This document shows, piece after piece, positions 41,633 through 49,067 of a stretch of 49,067 bases of DNA. The position numbers and the translations under genes were made by a program. Origin of the DNA: Myxococcaceae bacterium (GTDB taxonomy: Bacteria > Myxococcota > Myxococcia > Myxococcales > Myxococcaceae). The notes under the pieces are model-generated. The model made no database searches, was not told the origin of the DNA, and saw only the letters and a program-made list of their open reading frames with translations. Position 1 is the first letter of the stretch. Each line of letters starts with the position of its first letter. The stretch is taken from NCBI GenBank assembly GCA_019694595.1, contig JAIBBQ010000025.1:1-49067 (forward strand). The letters are read 5' to 3'.

Positions 41633-42598
41633 TCACGCTACTCCCTGTGGCCCGCGCACGATGCGGCTGCCGACGCCCAGCGCGGGGCTGGTGATGAAGC
41701 GCCAGAGCACCGCCGTCCACGACCGGTGGCTCACCAGCGGCGCGTAGGCCTCGCGGGCGAGCGCGTGGAGCTGCGGCAGCCGCCAGCCAGGCACCTTCAT
41801 GAAGTCGTGGTGCTCCACGTGGTACCCGACGTTGAAGGTCACCCGGTTGAGCGGCCCGTAGTACGAGTAGGTCTCCTGCCCGGGCGCGAACGTGTAGTGC
41901 TCGTGCAGGAAGTGGGCGGCCACCGGGTGCAGCCCGTGGCCGAAGATCAGGCTGAGCGCCAGGTAGAGCAGCCCGGTGGGCCCCACGAGCCAGAGCACCG
42001 CGGCGTCGACCGCCACCATCTGCGCGAGGTTGAGCCACTCGAGCTTCCCCGGGCGCCGGGCGAAGGTCGCGCCTCGCGCCACGTAGACGAAGGCGTAGCC
42101 CGCCCACCACAGCGCCTTGCGCCACCGCCGGTTGCCGACCAGCCGGGCCTCGAAGGCGTGGGGGAGGTCGGTGTCGCCGCCGAGGGCGCCGAGCTTGCCG
42201 TGGTGGGCGAGGTGGTAGCGGCGAAAGACCATCGCCACCGGGGCCACCAGGGGCACGTTGGCGAGGAACCCGAGGAGAACGTTCTGCCGTGGGGTCCGCA
42301 GCGCGAGGTCGTGCGTCGCCTCGTGAATGGCCATCGAGAGCCAGTGGCTGACGATCGCCCCCCACAGCAGCGAGGCCAGCGCGCAGGCCAGCGTCTTCAC
42401 GCCGGCGGTGCTCTGACCGGCGAGCGCCTCGAGGAGCACCGCGCTGCCGAGCTGCACTGCGACCAGGCCCGCCGTCACCCACGCGGTGCGCACGTCGTGG
42501 CCTTCGAGCGCGCGGATGCCCGGGTGGCGGCGGAGCAGGGCGGCGCGGCGATGGCGGTGAGGTTCCTGCGGAGGACCGATGGCGAAGGCAGGTGACAT
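41633..42598 (-). CDS. Membrane fatty-acid desaturase of the sphingolipid 4-desaturase (DES1) type
   Basis: A 321-residue di-iron membrane enzyme. The three His boxes are present: HEATHD (about residues 93-98), HLAHH (about 128-132) and HVEHH (about 259-263). The stretch NVGYHVEHHDFMKVPGWRLP and an N-terminal PHRHRRAALLRRHPGIRAL-type motif closely follow the eukaryotic dihydroceramide delta-4 desaturase family, more than ordinary acyl-lipid desaturases. Four or so membrane helices are visible. The ATG at 42598 puts the N-terminal motif at the usual place; a start at 42670 adds an Arg-rich tail. It heads the operon with TetR and SDR genes. The substrate could be a sphingoid base or an acyl chain. 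Confidence 0.85.
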   Translation of the reverse strand: MSPAFAIGPPQEPHRHRRAALLRRHPGIRALEGHDVRTAWVTAGLVAVQLGSAVLLEALAGQSTAGVKTLACALASLLWGAIVSHWLSMAIHEATHDLALRTPRQNVLLGFLANVPLVAPVAMVFRRYHLAHHGKLGALGGDTDLPHAFEARLVGNRRWRKALWWAGYAFVYVARGATFARRPGKLEWLNLAQMVAVDAAVLWLVGPTGLLYLALSLIFGHGLHPVAAHFLHEHYTFAPGQETYSYYGPLNRVTFNVGYHVEHHDFMKVPGWRLPQLHALAREAYAPLVSHRSWTAVLWRFITSPALGVGSRIVRGPQGVA

Positions 42599-42856
42599 GC
42601 CGCCCAAGGTACGGAGCCACCGAGGACGGCGGAATTCGCGTTCCGTCGACCGCGATTTCCCTCGGAGCACGCCTCGGGGCCACGCGGGACACTCAGGTTT
42701 CGCGCGCCGGTCACCGACCGTTGCCTACACATGAACACCCCATGGCTCGATTCCACCCGGAAGAGTCCTTGGAGATCTGCAACTCCGTGGCAAATTCCCG
42801 CGCGCCGAGCCTGACGGGCTCGTGCACAGCGCACTTTGCTCAAGGGGAAGATCGAC
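42599..42856. promoter_or_regulatory. 258-bp divergent regulatory region, desaturase operon versus delta-60 lipoprotein
   Basis: It must contain promoters for both directions. A 6-bp stem CGAGCC/GGCTCG (42806-42822) sits 34 bases before the lipoprotein ATG, and CAAGGGGAAG is its ribosome site. AT-richer patches lie at about 42640-42660 and 42783-42797. No TetR-type palindrome stands out by eye. Confidence 0.4.
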
Positions 42857-44464
42857 ATGATGAAGCGGTTGCTCGTGCTGGCCACCGTGGCCACGATGGC
42901 GGTGTTGGGTGCAGCGGGTTGCTCGGGTGATGGCGGTTCTTCGAGCGGCGGTGGCAGTGGCTCGACGGGCGGCGGCTCCGGTTCCACGGGCGGTGGCAGC
43001 GGCTCGACGGGCGGCGGCACCGGCTCGACGGGTGGCGGCTCCGGCTCGACCGGCGGCGGCTCCGGTTCCACGGGCGGTGGCAGCGGTTCCACGGGCGGTG
43101 GCTCCGGTTCGACGGGCGGCGGCAGCGGCTCGACGGGTGGCGGCAGCGGCTCGACGGGCGGCGGCAGCGGCTCGACGGGCGGCGGCAGCGGCTCGACGGG
43201 GGGCGGCACCGACGGCTCCAGCGGCGGCGGCATGGGCGGCGGCAACGCGGCCTACGACGCGGGCTGGCTCGACGTGGCCTTCGGCGACGCGGGCAGCCGG
43301 GTGAACGACTTCGGGTGCAGCGGCGGCGCGGCGGTCGACTCGCTGTCGGCGCTCGTGTACGCCGGCGACGCGGGCCTCTTCGCGGCGGGCAGCGGCTGCA
43401 CCGACACCGCGCTGGCGATCATGCACCTCGACGAGAACACCGGCGCCCCCAAGAGCGACATCTGGGACGGCGGCATCTTCTTCCTCCCCTCGAGCCAGGG
43501 GACGCAGAAGGTCGTCGGCGCGACCACGATGGGCAACAGCCTGATCCTCACCGGGGTGCTGGACACCGGCATGGGCGGCCCCAAGGCGGTCGGGCTCCTC
43601 AAGCTCAACTTCGCGACCGGCTTCATCGACACCAACTACAACGCGATGTCGACCATCACCGCGGGCGGCGCCACCGCGCGCGCCTCGTTCGCCCAGGGCA
43701 CCAGCATGGTGGTCGTGGGTGACGCGGTTCTCGACGACGGCGGCACGTCGGGCTTCGTCGCCCGCTTCGCCCCGAACGGCGACCTCGACACCACCTTCGC
43801 CGACGCCGGCGTGTACTTCGACTACGGCGCGGCGACGGCGTCCGGTGGCGCGTCGCTGCCCAACGGCCTGGTGGTCGTCGGCGCCGCGGCCACCGCGACC
43901 GGCAGCTCGGCCACCGTGAACCGCGTGCTCGACGCCGGCCAGCCCGACATCACCTTCGGGACCAACGGCCAGTACAAGTCGTCGCCCTCCGGCGCCGACC
44001 TGTTCATCTCTGCCGCGGTGCAGCCTGACGGGAAGGTCGTCGTCGGCGGCTACTCCATTCCCAACCTCGCGCAGCCCACCAAGGCGAAGAGCCTGGTGGC
44101 GCGGCTCAACTCCAACGGCACGCTCGACTCGACCTTCGGCACCTCGGGCCGCGTGGAACTCGACCTCGTCTCGGGCCTGGAAGCGGTGAGCCAGGTCTCG
44201 ATCGATGCGTCGGGCAAGGTGGTCGCGGTCGTGGCGACCGAGGTCTCGGGCCAGAACGCCAACGTGTACCTGCTGCGGTTCACCGGTGCCGGCGCGCTCG
44301 ACACCACCTTCGGCAACGGCGGCGGCCAGTCGGTGCCTGCCGTGTCGGCGAAGCTGGGCATGGACTTCACCGGGTTGCCGGTGATGGCCACCACCCCGGG
44401 CGGCTACTGCCTGGGCACCACCACCACCGACGACGACTTCCGGGTCACGCGCTTCCACGAGTAG
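42857..44464 (+). CDS. Lipoprotein with Gly-Ser linker and delta-60 repeat propeller
   Basis: A 535-residue lipoprotein (MMKRLLVLATVATMAVL, lipobox AAGC). Residues about 28-130 are a Gly-Ser-Thr linker of 12 seven-residue units. The remaining roughly 400 residues contain repeats ending in LDTTF, IDTNY, PDITFGTNG, LDSTFGTSGRV and LDTTFGNGG, the delta-60 type found in predicted beta-propellers of secreted proteins. Two Cys (FGCSG, SGCTD) may bridge. It is probably held away from the membrane by the linker as a binding or display module. Start: ATG at 42857 (42860 is also in frame). A strong terminator follows. Confidence 0.82.
   Translation: MMKRLLVLATVATMAVLGAAGCSGDGGSSSGGGSGSTGGGSGSTGGGSGSTGGGTGSTGGGSGSTGGGSGSTGGGSGSTGGGSGSTGGGSGSTGGGSGSTGGGSGSTGGGSGSTGGGTDGSSGGGMGGGNAAYDAGWLDVAFGDAGSRVNDFGCSGGAAVDSLSALVYAGDAGLFAAGSGCTDTALAIMHLDENTGAPKSDIWDGGIFFLPSSQGTQKVVGATTMGNSLILTGVLDTGMGGPKAVGLLKLNFATGFIDTNYNAMSTITAGGATARASFAQGTSMVVVGDAVLDDGGTSGFVARFAPNGDLDTTFADAGVYFDYGAATASGGASLPNGLVVVGAAATATGSSATVNRVLDAGQPDITFGTNGQYKSSPSGADLFISAAVQPDGKVVVGGYSIPNLAQPTKAKSLVARLNSNGTLDSTFGTSGRVELDLVSGLEAVSQVSIDASGKVVAVVATEVSGQNANVYLLRFTGAGALDTTFGNGGGQSVPAVSAKLGMDFTGLPVMATTPGGYCLGTTTTDDDFRVTRFHE
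42959..43210 (+). repeat. Twelve 21-bp tandem repeats encoding GSTGGGS
   Basis: Exactly 252 bases, 12 units of 21 bp, coding GSTGGGS (Thr replaces the last Ser in units 3 and 12). The base sequence is conserved, with only scattered third-position changes and a Ser codon switch (TCG/TCC), so the array is young and likely to change length by slippage. The opposite strand can be read as a Pro-rich frame; this is a by-product. Confidence 0.85.
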
Positions 44465-44488
44465 CGCGCTCAATCGTCGGTGAGAGAG

Positions 44489-44525
44489 GCCCCCCGTCGC
44501 CGCGTGCGCCGGGGGGCTTCTTTTT
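44489..44525 (+). terminator. Intrinsic terminator after the delta-60 lipoprotein
   Basis: GCCCCCCG (44489-44496) pairs perfectly with CGGGGGGC (44510-44517), followed at once by TTCTTTTT. It starts 25 bases after the stop. It is the clearest Rho-independent terminator in the window and separates this gene from etfBA. Confidence 0.88.
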
Positions 44526-44549
44526 GGCCTGCGCGCGCGTACGAATTCG

Positions 44550-44579
44550 TTGCGCGGAGCGCGGTTGACACGGTAATCA
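44550..44579 (+). promoter_or_regulatory. Possible promoter/operator region of etfBA
   Basis: TTGCGC (44550-44555), an 18-base spacer and TAATCA (44574-44579), 34 bases before the etfB ATG. Alternatively the consensus TTGACA at 44565-44570 is a -35, but no good -10 follows it. TTGACACGGTAATCAA has TTGA/TCAA arms that could be an operator. Confidence 0.35.
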
Positions 44580-44613
44580 ACGCGGCGCGTCGAACAGCCT
44601 CGAAAGGGAGCCC

Positions 44614-45411
44614 ATGAAGATCCTCGTCACCGCCAAGCGGGTGGAAGACCCCGAGTCGAAGATCAAGGTGAAGCCTGACGGCAGCGGCATCGTGCCCGAA
44701 GGCCTCAAGTACAAGATCAACCCGTTCGACGAGATCGCCGTCGAGGAAGCGCTGCGCCTGTCGGCCGCGCACACCGGCGACGTGGTGGTGGTGAGCATCG
44801 GCACCAAGGACGTGCACGAGCAGCTGCGCCACGCGCTCGCCATGGGCGCCACCAAGGCCGTGTGGGTGAACCACACCGGCGCGCTCGACCAGCTCGCCAT
44901 CGCCCGGCTGCTCCAGAAGGTGGTGGAGAAGGAGAAGCCGGACCTCGTCATCCTCGGCAAGCAGAGCATCGACGACGACCAGAACCAGGTCGGCCAGTAC
45001 CTCGCCGAGTTCCTCGGCTGGAGCCAGGCCACCTTCGCGTCGAAGGTCGAGGCGCTCGACTCCGACGCCGAGAAGAACAAGCAGCCGGGCCTCAAGCTCA
45101 CCGCCGACAAGAAGGGCCTCACCGTGGTGCGCGAGGTCGACGGCGGCCTGAGCACCCTGGAGTGCTCGCTGCCTGCGGTGGTGACCACCGACCTGCGCCT
45201 CAACCAGCCGCGCTACGCGTCGCTTCCGGGCATCATGAAGGCCAAGTCCAAGCCCATCGAGGAGCTCACCCCCGCGGCGCTCGCGGTCGACGTGGCGCCC
45301 AAGCTCACCGTGACCAAGCTGTCGTCGCCGCCGGCCCGCAAGGCGGGCATCAAGGTGGCCGACGTGCCGGCGCTGGTCGAGAAGCTCAAGAACGAAGCCA
45401 AGGCTTTCTAA
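44614..45411 (+). CDS. etfB: Electron transfer flavoprotein, beta subunit
   Basis: A 265-residue subunit that with EtfA carries electrons from acyl-CoA dehydrogenases to the membrane quinone oxidoreductase. KINPFDEIAVEEALRL, the AMP-binding LGKQSIDDDQNQVGQYLAEFLGW region, VVREVDGGLSTLE, and LPAVVTTDLRLNQPRYASLPGIMKAK are diagnostic. The length is normal. A GGGAG ribosome site is close to the ATG. It is the first gene of an etfB-etfA-MBL operon behind a strong terminator. Confidence 0.96.
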   Translation: MKILVTAKRVEDPESKIKVKPDGSGIVPEGLKYKINPFDEIAVEEALRLSAAHTGDVVVVSIGTKDVHEQLRHALAMGATKAVWVNHTGALDQLAIARLLQKVVEKEKPDLVILGKQSIDDDQNQVGQYLAEFLGWSQATFASKVEALDSDAEKNKQPGLKLTADKKGLTVVREVDGGLSTLECSLPAVVTTDLRLNQPRYASLPGIMKAKSKPIEELTPAALAVDVAPKLTVTKLSSPPARKAGIKVADVPALVEKLKNEAKAF

Positions 45412-45421
45412 GGAGACCACC

Positions 45422-46384
45422 ATGCCCATCGTGCTCATCGTTGCCGAGACCCAGCCGGACGGTGGCCTCCGCAAGGCTTCCCTCAACGCGCTCACCGCCG
45501 GGGCGCAGCTCGCCAAGGCGGCGGGCGCCGAGCTCCACGCGGTGGTGCTGGCGAAGGACGCCGGCGCCGTCGCGGCGCAGGTGAAGGACTACGGCGTGAA
45601 GGTGGTGCACGCCGGCAGCGCCGCGCACCTCGAGCACGGCCTGGCCGAGGCGCTGGCGCCGGCGATCGCCGACCTCGCGGCCTCCATCAAGGCCGACTGG
45701 GTGGGCGCGGCCGCCACCGCGCAGGGCCGCGACACGTTGCCCCGCGTCGCCGCGCGCCTCAACGCGGCGATGGCCACCGACGTCACCGGTTTCACCGGCA
45801 GCGGTGCCGACGTCGCCGTGATGCGGCCGATGTGGGCCGGTGCGGTCATCGCCGAGGTCAAGCTGCACACCCCGGTGAAGGTGTTCACCGTGCGCACCAC
45901 CGAGTTCCCCGCGGCCGAGAAGTCGGGCGGCGGCGAGGTGAAGGCCTTCGCGCCCGCGGCGCCCAAGCTGCCCACCAAGCACGTCGAGTTCAAGGAAGTG
46001 AAGAGCGCCCGCCCGAACCTCACCGAGGCCAAGGTGGTCGTCTCCGGCGGCCGCGGCACCAAGGGCGACTTCAAGGAGATCGAGGCGCTCGCCGACGAGC
46101 TCAACGCCGCGGTCGGCGCGTCGCGCGCGGTGTGCGACGCCGGCTGGCAGCCGAACGACCTGCAGGTCGGGCAGACCGGCAAGGTGGTGGCGCCGCAGCT
46201 GTACGTGGCGGCCGGCATCTCGGGCGCCATCCAGCACCTGGCGGGCATGAAGGGCTCCAAGACCATCGTGGCCATCAACAAGGACCCCGAGGCCCCCATC
46301 TTCCAGGTGGCGGACTACGGGCTGGTGGCCGACCTCTTCAAGGCGCTCCCCGAGCTGCGCACGGCGATCAAGGCCGCGAAGTAG
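45422..46384 (+). CDS. etfA: Electron transfer flavoprotein, alpha subunit
   Basis: A 320-residue FAD-binding partner of EtfB, starting 10 bases after it with an AAGGAG site. The N-terminal domain is typical ([18 protein letters not shown]). The C-terminal FAD domain carries [48 protein letters not shown] and [18 protein letters not shown]. These features fit an ordinary ETF feeding the respiratory chain from beta-oxidation rather than a clearly bifurcating type. Confidence 0.96.
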   Translation: MPIVLIVAETQPDGGLRKASLNALTAGAQLAKAAGAELHAVVLAKDAGAVAAQVKDYGVKVVHAGSAAHLEHGLAEALAPAIADLAASIKADWVGAAATAQGRDTLPRVAARLNAAMATDVTGFTGSGADVAVMRPMWAGAVIAEVKLHTPVKVFTVRTTEFPAAEKSGGGEVKAFAPAAPKLPTKHVEFKEVKSARPNLTEAKVVVSGGRGTKGDFKEIEALADELNAAVGASRAVCDAGWQPNDLQVGQTGKVVAPQLYVAAGISGAIQHLAGMKGSKTIVAINKDPEAPIFQVADYGLVADLFKALPELRTAIKAAK

Positions 46385-46387
46385 TTC

Positions 46388-47419
46388 GTGAGCCTGCTCC
46401 ACGCAGGCCCGGACGCGGCGCTGCCCGTCGACGAGGCGGTGCTCACCGCGCTCGGCGTGCATCGCATCGAGATCCCGCTTCCCTTCGTGGAAGGGGGCGG
46501 GCCGGCGAACGTGCTGGCCATCGAGGATCAGGGCGGCGACCTGTGCCTGTTCGACGCCGGCGTGGCCACGGAGCAGGGCTGGGCGGCGCTGTCCGGAGGG
46601 CTCGCGGACCTCGGGCTGTCGACGAAGCGACTGAGGCGCATCGTCATCAGTCACGGCCACGTCGACCACTACGGCAACGCGCAGCGCCTCGCCGAGGCCT
46701 CCGGGGCGCAGGTGCTGGTGCACCGCGACGACCTGACCAAGGTGCTGGGCCAGGAGCGCTGGAGCCTGATGCTCGCGCAGCACCGCGACTTCTTCCTCGA
46801 GGAACTCGGGGTCCCGGTGCCGGTGCTCGAGGAGCTGATCGCCTCCACGGGCTCGGGGGCCCGGCTCGCGCTGCCCATCGACCGCGAGCGGCTCACGATC
46901 CTCGAAGGAGGCGAGCGGCTGGACTTCGCCCGCTTCAGCGCCGAGGTGGTCCACTGTCCGGGGCACACCCCCGGCCTCATCTGCCTCCTGGTCGCACAGG
47001 AACGAATCCTGTTCGCCGACGACCACGTGCTGGCCAAGGTCTCGCCCAACCCGTTGCTCGACTTCTCTCAGGGGGCGGGGGAAACGCGGTTCCGGGCGCT
47101 CGTGAGCTACCTCGAGAGCGCACGCCGGATCGCGGCGCTCGACCTCGACGTGGTGGTGCCTGGTCACGGGCCGTCGTTCCGCAATCACCGACCGCTGCTC
47201 GAAGGGCTGTTCGCGTTCTACGAGCGCCGGCAGGGGATCTTGCTCGGGCGGCTGCGCGAGGGCGGACCGGCGAGCGTGCACGCGCTGTTGCCAGCCATCT
47301 TCCGCCGCATCGACGTGGGCCGCCTGTACCTGATGCTGTCGGAGGTGCTGGGCAACCTCGAGGTGCTGCAGGCGCGCGGGCTCGTCCGCCGCGAGCGTGG
47401 CCTGTGGGTGTCAGTGTGA
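46388..47419 (+). CDS. Metallo-beta-lactamase-fold hydrolase, cytoplasmic
   Basis: A 343-residue enzyme with a GTG start 4 bases after etfA, hence the same operon. Motifs: VISHGHVDHYGNA (HxHxDH), HCPGHTPGLICLL, FADDHVLAKV and VVPGHGPSFRNH. A C-terminal roughly 70-residue helical/winged-helix-like part (VHALLPAIFRRIDVGRLYLMLSEV) resembles the tail of LACTB2-like proteins. No signal peptide. The link to ETF suggests a role in acyl-CoA or fatty-acid metabolism, for instance ester or thioester hydrolysis, but this is only from position. It is distinct from the lipoprotein at 5556. Confidence 0.87.
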   Translation: MSLLHAGPDAALPVDEAVLTALGVHRIEIPLPFVEGGGPANVLAIEDQGGDLCLFDAGVATEQGWAALSGGLADLGLSTKRLRRIVISHGHVDHYGNAQRLAEASGAQVLVHRDDLTKVLGQERWSLMLAQHRDFFLEELGVPVPVLEELIASTGSGARLALPIDRERLTILEGGERLDFARFSAEVVHCPGHTPGLICLLVAQERILFADDHVLAKVSPNPLLDFSQGAGETRFRALVSYLESARRIAALDLDVVVPGHGPSFRNHRPLLEGLFAFYERRQGILLGRLREGGPASVHALLPAIFRRIDVGRLYLMLSEVLGNLEVLQARGLVRRERGLWVSV

Positions 47420-47467
47420 CGGGGAATCCCTGACGAGGCCTCGGGAAGCGTGAGACGCTCCTGCTCC

Positions 47468-49067
47468 GTGAATCCTCGCTGGGTCTGCGTCGCACTGGCA
47501 TTGGCCGCTGGGTCGGCCGCGGCTCAGCGCACGATCAGCGTGGGCGCCGATCAGGACGTCACCGTGCGCGACGGCAACAAGTTCCCCTGGCAGCCGACGG
47601 TGAACTACTCCGACCGCTACAGCGACCGCATCGCGGGCAACGGCGGCCCGTTCGACAAGACGGCGAAGGTGCTGCTGCGCTTCGACGTCAGCAGCCTGCC
47701 GGCCGGAACGGTGGACTCCGCGACGCTGCGGCTCTCGGTGGGCAACACGAGTCCGGCGACCATCCAGGTCTACGCGCTGACGCGGCCCTTCGTGTCAGGG
47801 GAGGCCACGTGGAACCGGGCGTCCGCGGCGCTCGCGTGGCAGACGCCTGGCGCGAACGGAGGGAGCGATCGCACCTTGCAGGTGGGCTCGTTCGTGGCCA
47901 GCGCCCAGGGGTTCAACAGTGTGGCGATCACCCCGACCCTGGTGGAGACCTGGCGAGACACGCCCGCGTCGAACGCCGGGCTGCTTCTGGAATCGCCAGC
48001 GATGAGCGACGCGCTGGAATTCAGCTCGGTGCGTTCCCAGGTGAGCACCCGGCCCCGGCTGGTGGTGGTGGTGGCGGGCACCACCTTCACGTTCCAGCAG
48101 GGCGTCTCGGGGTACTCCGGCCAGACCGACACCACCATCGCCAGCGGCGCCGACCCGAGGACCGTGAGCTGGAACCAGAGCAGCCTGGAGATCGACGGCT
48201 TCGCGGGCGCGAACGTCGACCACAACCACTCGTCGGCACTGATGCGGTTTCCCGTCGCCGGGACGATGCCGCCCTGGTCCACGGTGCTCGGGGCCACGCT
48301 CCGGATGCGCGGCGTGTTCTCGGAGAGCAACTCGAGGCAAGCCTTCTACGAGATGCGCACGCCCTGGAACGAGCAGGCCACCTGGCTCCAGCGCGACGGC
48401 GTCGTCAGCTGGTCGGTGTCCGGCGCTGCCGGGGTGCCAGGCGACCGCGGCGCCAACGCCATCGGCGCGCTCCCCCCGGGGGACGGAGGCACCGCGACCT
48501 CCGTTCCGTTCAATGCCGTCGGGGTGGGGCTGGTCCAGCGGTGGCTCGAGCAGCCCGATGCGAACTTCGGGCTCATCGGCCAGGAGCTCGACGCGGGCGA
48601 TCTGTTCGGGTGCCAGGAGAGCGAGTCCGGAAACGGCCCGCTGCTCGACGTGACCTGGGTCGAGGCGAAGATCGACTGCGCGGTCAGCTGCAGCGGCCCC
48701 GGGCAGTGCGTGGTGACCTTCACCCGGACCCGACCCGACGGAGGCGCGCTGACCCCCACGCCCAGCGGGTTCAGCACCACTGCCGCGGCGGATCAGGGCG
48801 CGCTGTCCGACGGAGGCCGCGTCGCCTTCGTCGACGGCGGCGTGGTCACCTCGCTGCGCTGGGCAGGCAGCCCGGGCATCACCTTCGAGGTGCAGTCGGA
48901 GCCTCCCGACAACCGTGTCCTCTTCCACTGCTTCAACCTGCCGAGCCAGGGAAGCGGGGGCGGCGGCGGCGCTGCTGGCGGCGGCAGTGGCGCTGGCGGC
49001 GGCGCCGCGGGCGGCAGCGGCGCGGCGGATGGCGGCGGCGCAGCAGGTGGAGGCGCAGCGGGCGGCA
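47468..49067 (+). CDS. Secreted DNRLRE-type protein, 3' end cut by window
   Basis: The frame is open from the GTG at 47468 to the window end (533 codons). A signal peptide opens the protein (MNPRWVCVALALAAGSAAAQ). Two beta domains follow. The first (about residues 22-200) has TVNYSDRYSDRIAGNGG, KVLLRFDVSSLPAGTVDSATL and ATWNRASAAL. The second (about 205-395) has ALMRFPVAG, ATLRMRGVFSE and ATWLQRDG. These are the marks of DNRLRE/CBM96-type domains that bind polysaccharide. A Cys-bearing strand region (CAVSCSGPGQC) and then a Gly/Ala/Ser-rich tail run to the edge. It probably continues into a further domain. An ATG start is not available near the signal. Confidence 0.78.
   Translation, partial: MNPRWVCVALALAAGSAAAQRTISVGADQDVTVRDGNKFPWQPTVNYSDRYSDRIAGNGGPFDKTAKVLLRFDVSSLPAGTVDSATLRLSVGNTSPATIQVYALTRPFVSGEATWNRASAALAWQTPGANGGSDRTLQVGSFVASAQGFNSVAITPTLVETWRDTPASNAGLLLESPAMSDALEFSSVRSQVSTRPRLVVVVAGTTFTFQQGVSGYSGQTDTTIASGADPRTVSWNQSSLEIDGFAGANVDHNHSSALMRFPVAGTMPPWSTVLGATLRMRGVFSESNSRQAFYEMRTPWNEQATWLQRDGVVSWSVSGAAGVPGDRGANAIGALPPGDGGTATSVPFNAVGVGLVQRWLEQPDANFGLIGQELDAGDLFGCQESESGNGPLLDVTWVEAKIDCAVSCSGPGQCVVTFTRTRPDGGALTPTPSGFSTTAAADQGALSDGGRVAFVDGGVVTSLRWAGSPGITFEVQSEPPDNRVLFHCFNLPSQGSGGGGGAAGGGSGAGGGAAGGSGAADGGGAAGGGAAGG
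48953..49067 (+). repeat. Gly/Ala/Ser-rich coding repeat at window edge
   Basis: GGN-GGN-GGN triplets separated by GCN, AGC or GAT codons encode GGGAAGGGSGAGGG-type linker. It is cut by the window end. It is similar in kind, not in sequence, to the Gly-Ser linkers at 2-73 and 42959-43210. Confidence 0.65.

Noticed and set aside
42640-42680. TTTCCCTCGGAGC-like string resembling one at 38524-38538
   Set aside because: A one-base gap is needed to align them, and neither is at a matching distance from a gene start.
42959-43210. Regular repeats considered as a CRISPR array
   Set aside because: The units are contiguous 21-mers without spacers and lie in frame inside a lipoprotein gene; no cas genes are present.
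42475-43245. Long Pro-Glu-Val-rich open frame on the minus strand
   Set aside because: It is the reverse complement of the Gly-Ser coding repeat; its period follows the plus-strand repeat and it has no start signal or domain.

Overview
The window looks like ordinary chromosome of a high-GC myxobacterium (phylum Myxococcota, probably order Myxococcales). This rests on several things. The DNA is very GC-rich with strong third-position GC bias, and GTG starts and 4-base start/stop overlaps (ATGA, GTGA) are common. There is a myxobacterial-type sigma factor beside a membrane Ser/Thr kinase. Secreted lipoproteins are very numerous, with Asp-Ala-Gly or Gly-Ser linkers after the lipobox. I see no tRNA, rRNA, CRISPR array, insertion sequence, integrase or phage gene. 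The genus cannot be read from the sequence.

Layout. 1-8.4 kb: the 3' part of a secreted GH71/99-like glycosidase; a leftward operon of CHASE2-adenylate cyclase, SH3-like protein and M48 lipoprotease; a metallo-beta-lactamase-fold lipoprotein; two hypothetical envelope proteins. 8.5-13.4 kb: a cobalamin-flavoured stretch with a PuuD-like membrane protein, a PduO-type corrinoid adenosyltransferase overlapping queG, a TfoX_C/MmcQ-YjbR fusion, and mutM overlapping methylmalonyl-CoA epimerase. 13.4-18 kb: a sigma factor divergent from a kinase that carries an anti-sigma-like zinc finger, an envelope protein, and a C39-like peptidase with two peptidoglycan-binding domains. 18-20.3 kb: two tandem paralogous lipoproteins. 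20.4-27.4 kb: an outer-membrane barrel protein and then a lysine/diaminopimelate operon (lptM, lysA, dapA, alpha/beta hydrolase, dapB, FAH-family hydrolase, folK).

27.8-34.1 kb: a secreted metzincin and a GH25 muramidase with three C-terminal beta repeats, a TPR protein, then divergent kdsD and a transaldolase-family gene. 34.2-40.2 kb: a 911-residue Big-1-like lipoprotein, an acyl-CoA dehydrogenase, and a lipoprotein carrying the same triple repeat as the muramidase. 40.2-42.6 kb: a leftward operon of a sphingolipid-4-desaturase-like enzyme, a TetR regulator and a short-chain dehydrogenase. 42.9-49.1 kb: a delta-60-repeat lipoprotein with a 12-unit Gly-Ser linker, a strong intrinsic terminator, etfB-etfA plus a metallo-beta-lactamase-fold gene, and the 5' part of a secreted DNRLRE-type protein cut by the window edge.

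Together the window mixes housekeeping (lysine/peptidoglycan precursor synthesis, queuosine, DNA repair, fatty-acid oxidation electron transfer, propionate/methylmalonyl metabolism) with a large set of exported hydrolases and displayed proteins that would suit a predatory or saprophytic soil bacterium. The best candidates for something new are the sigma/zinc-finger-kinase pair, the desaturase-TetR-SDR operon, the shared triple-repeat proteins, and the cyclase-SH3-M48 operon. All functions are read from sequence motifs; no searches were run.
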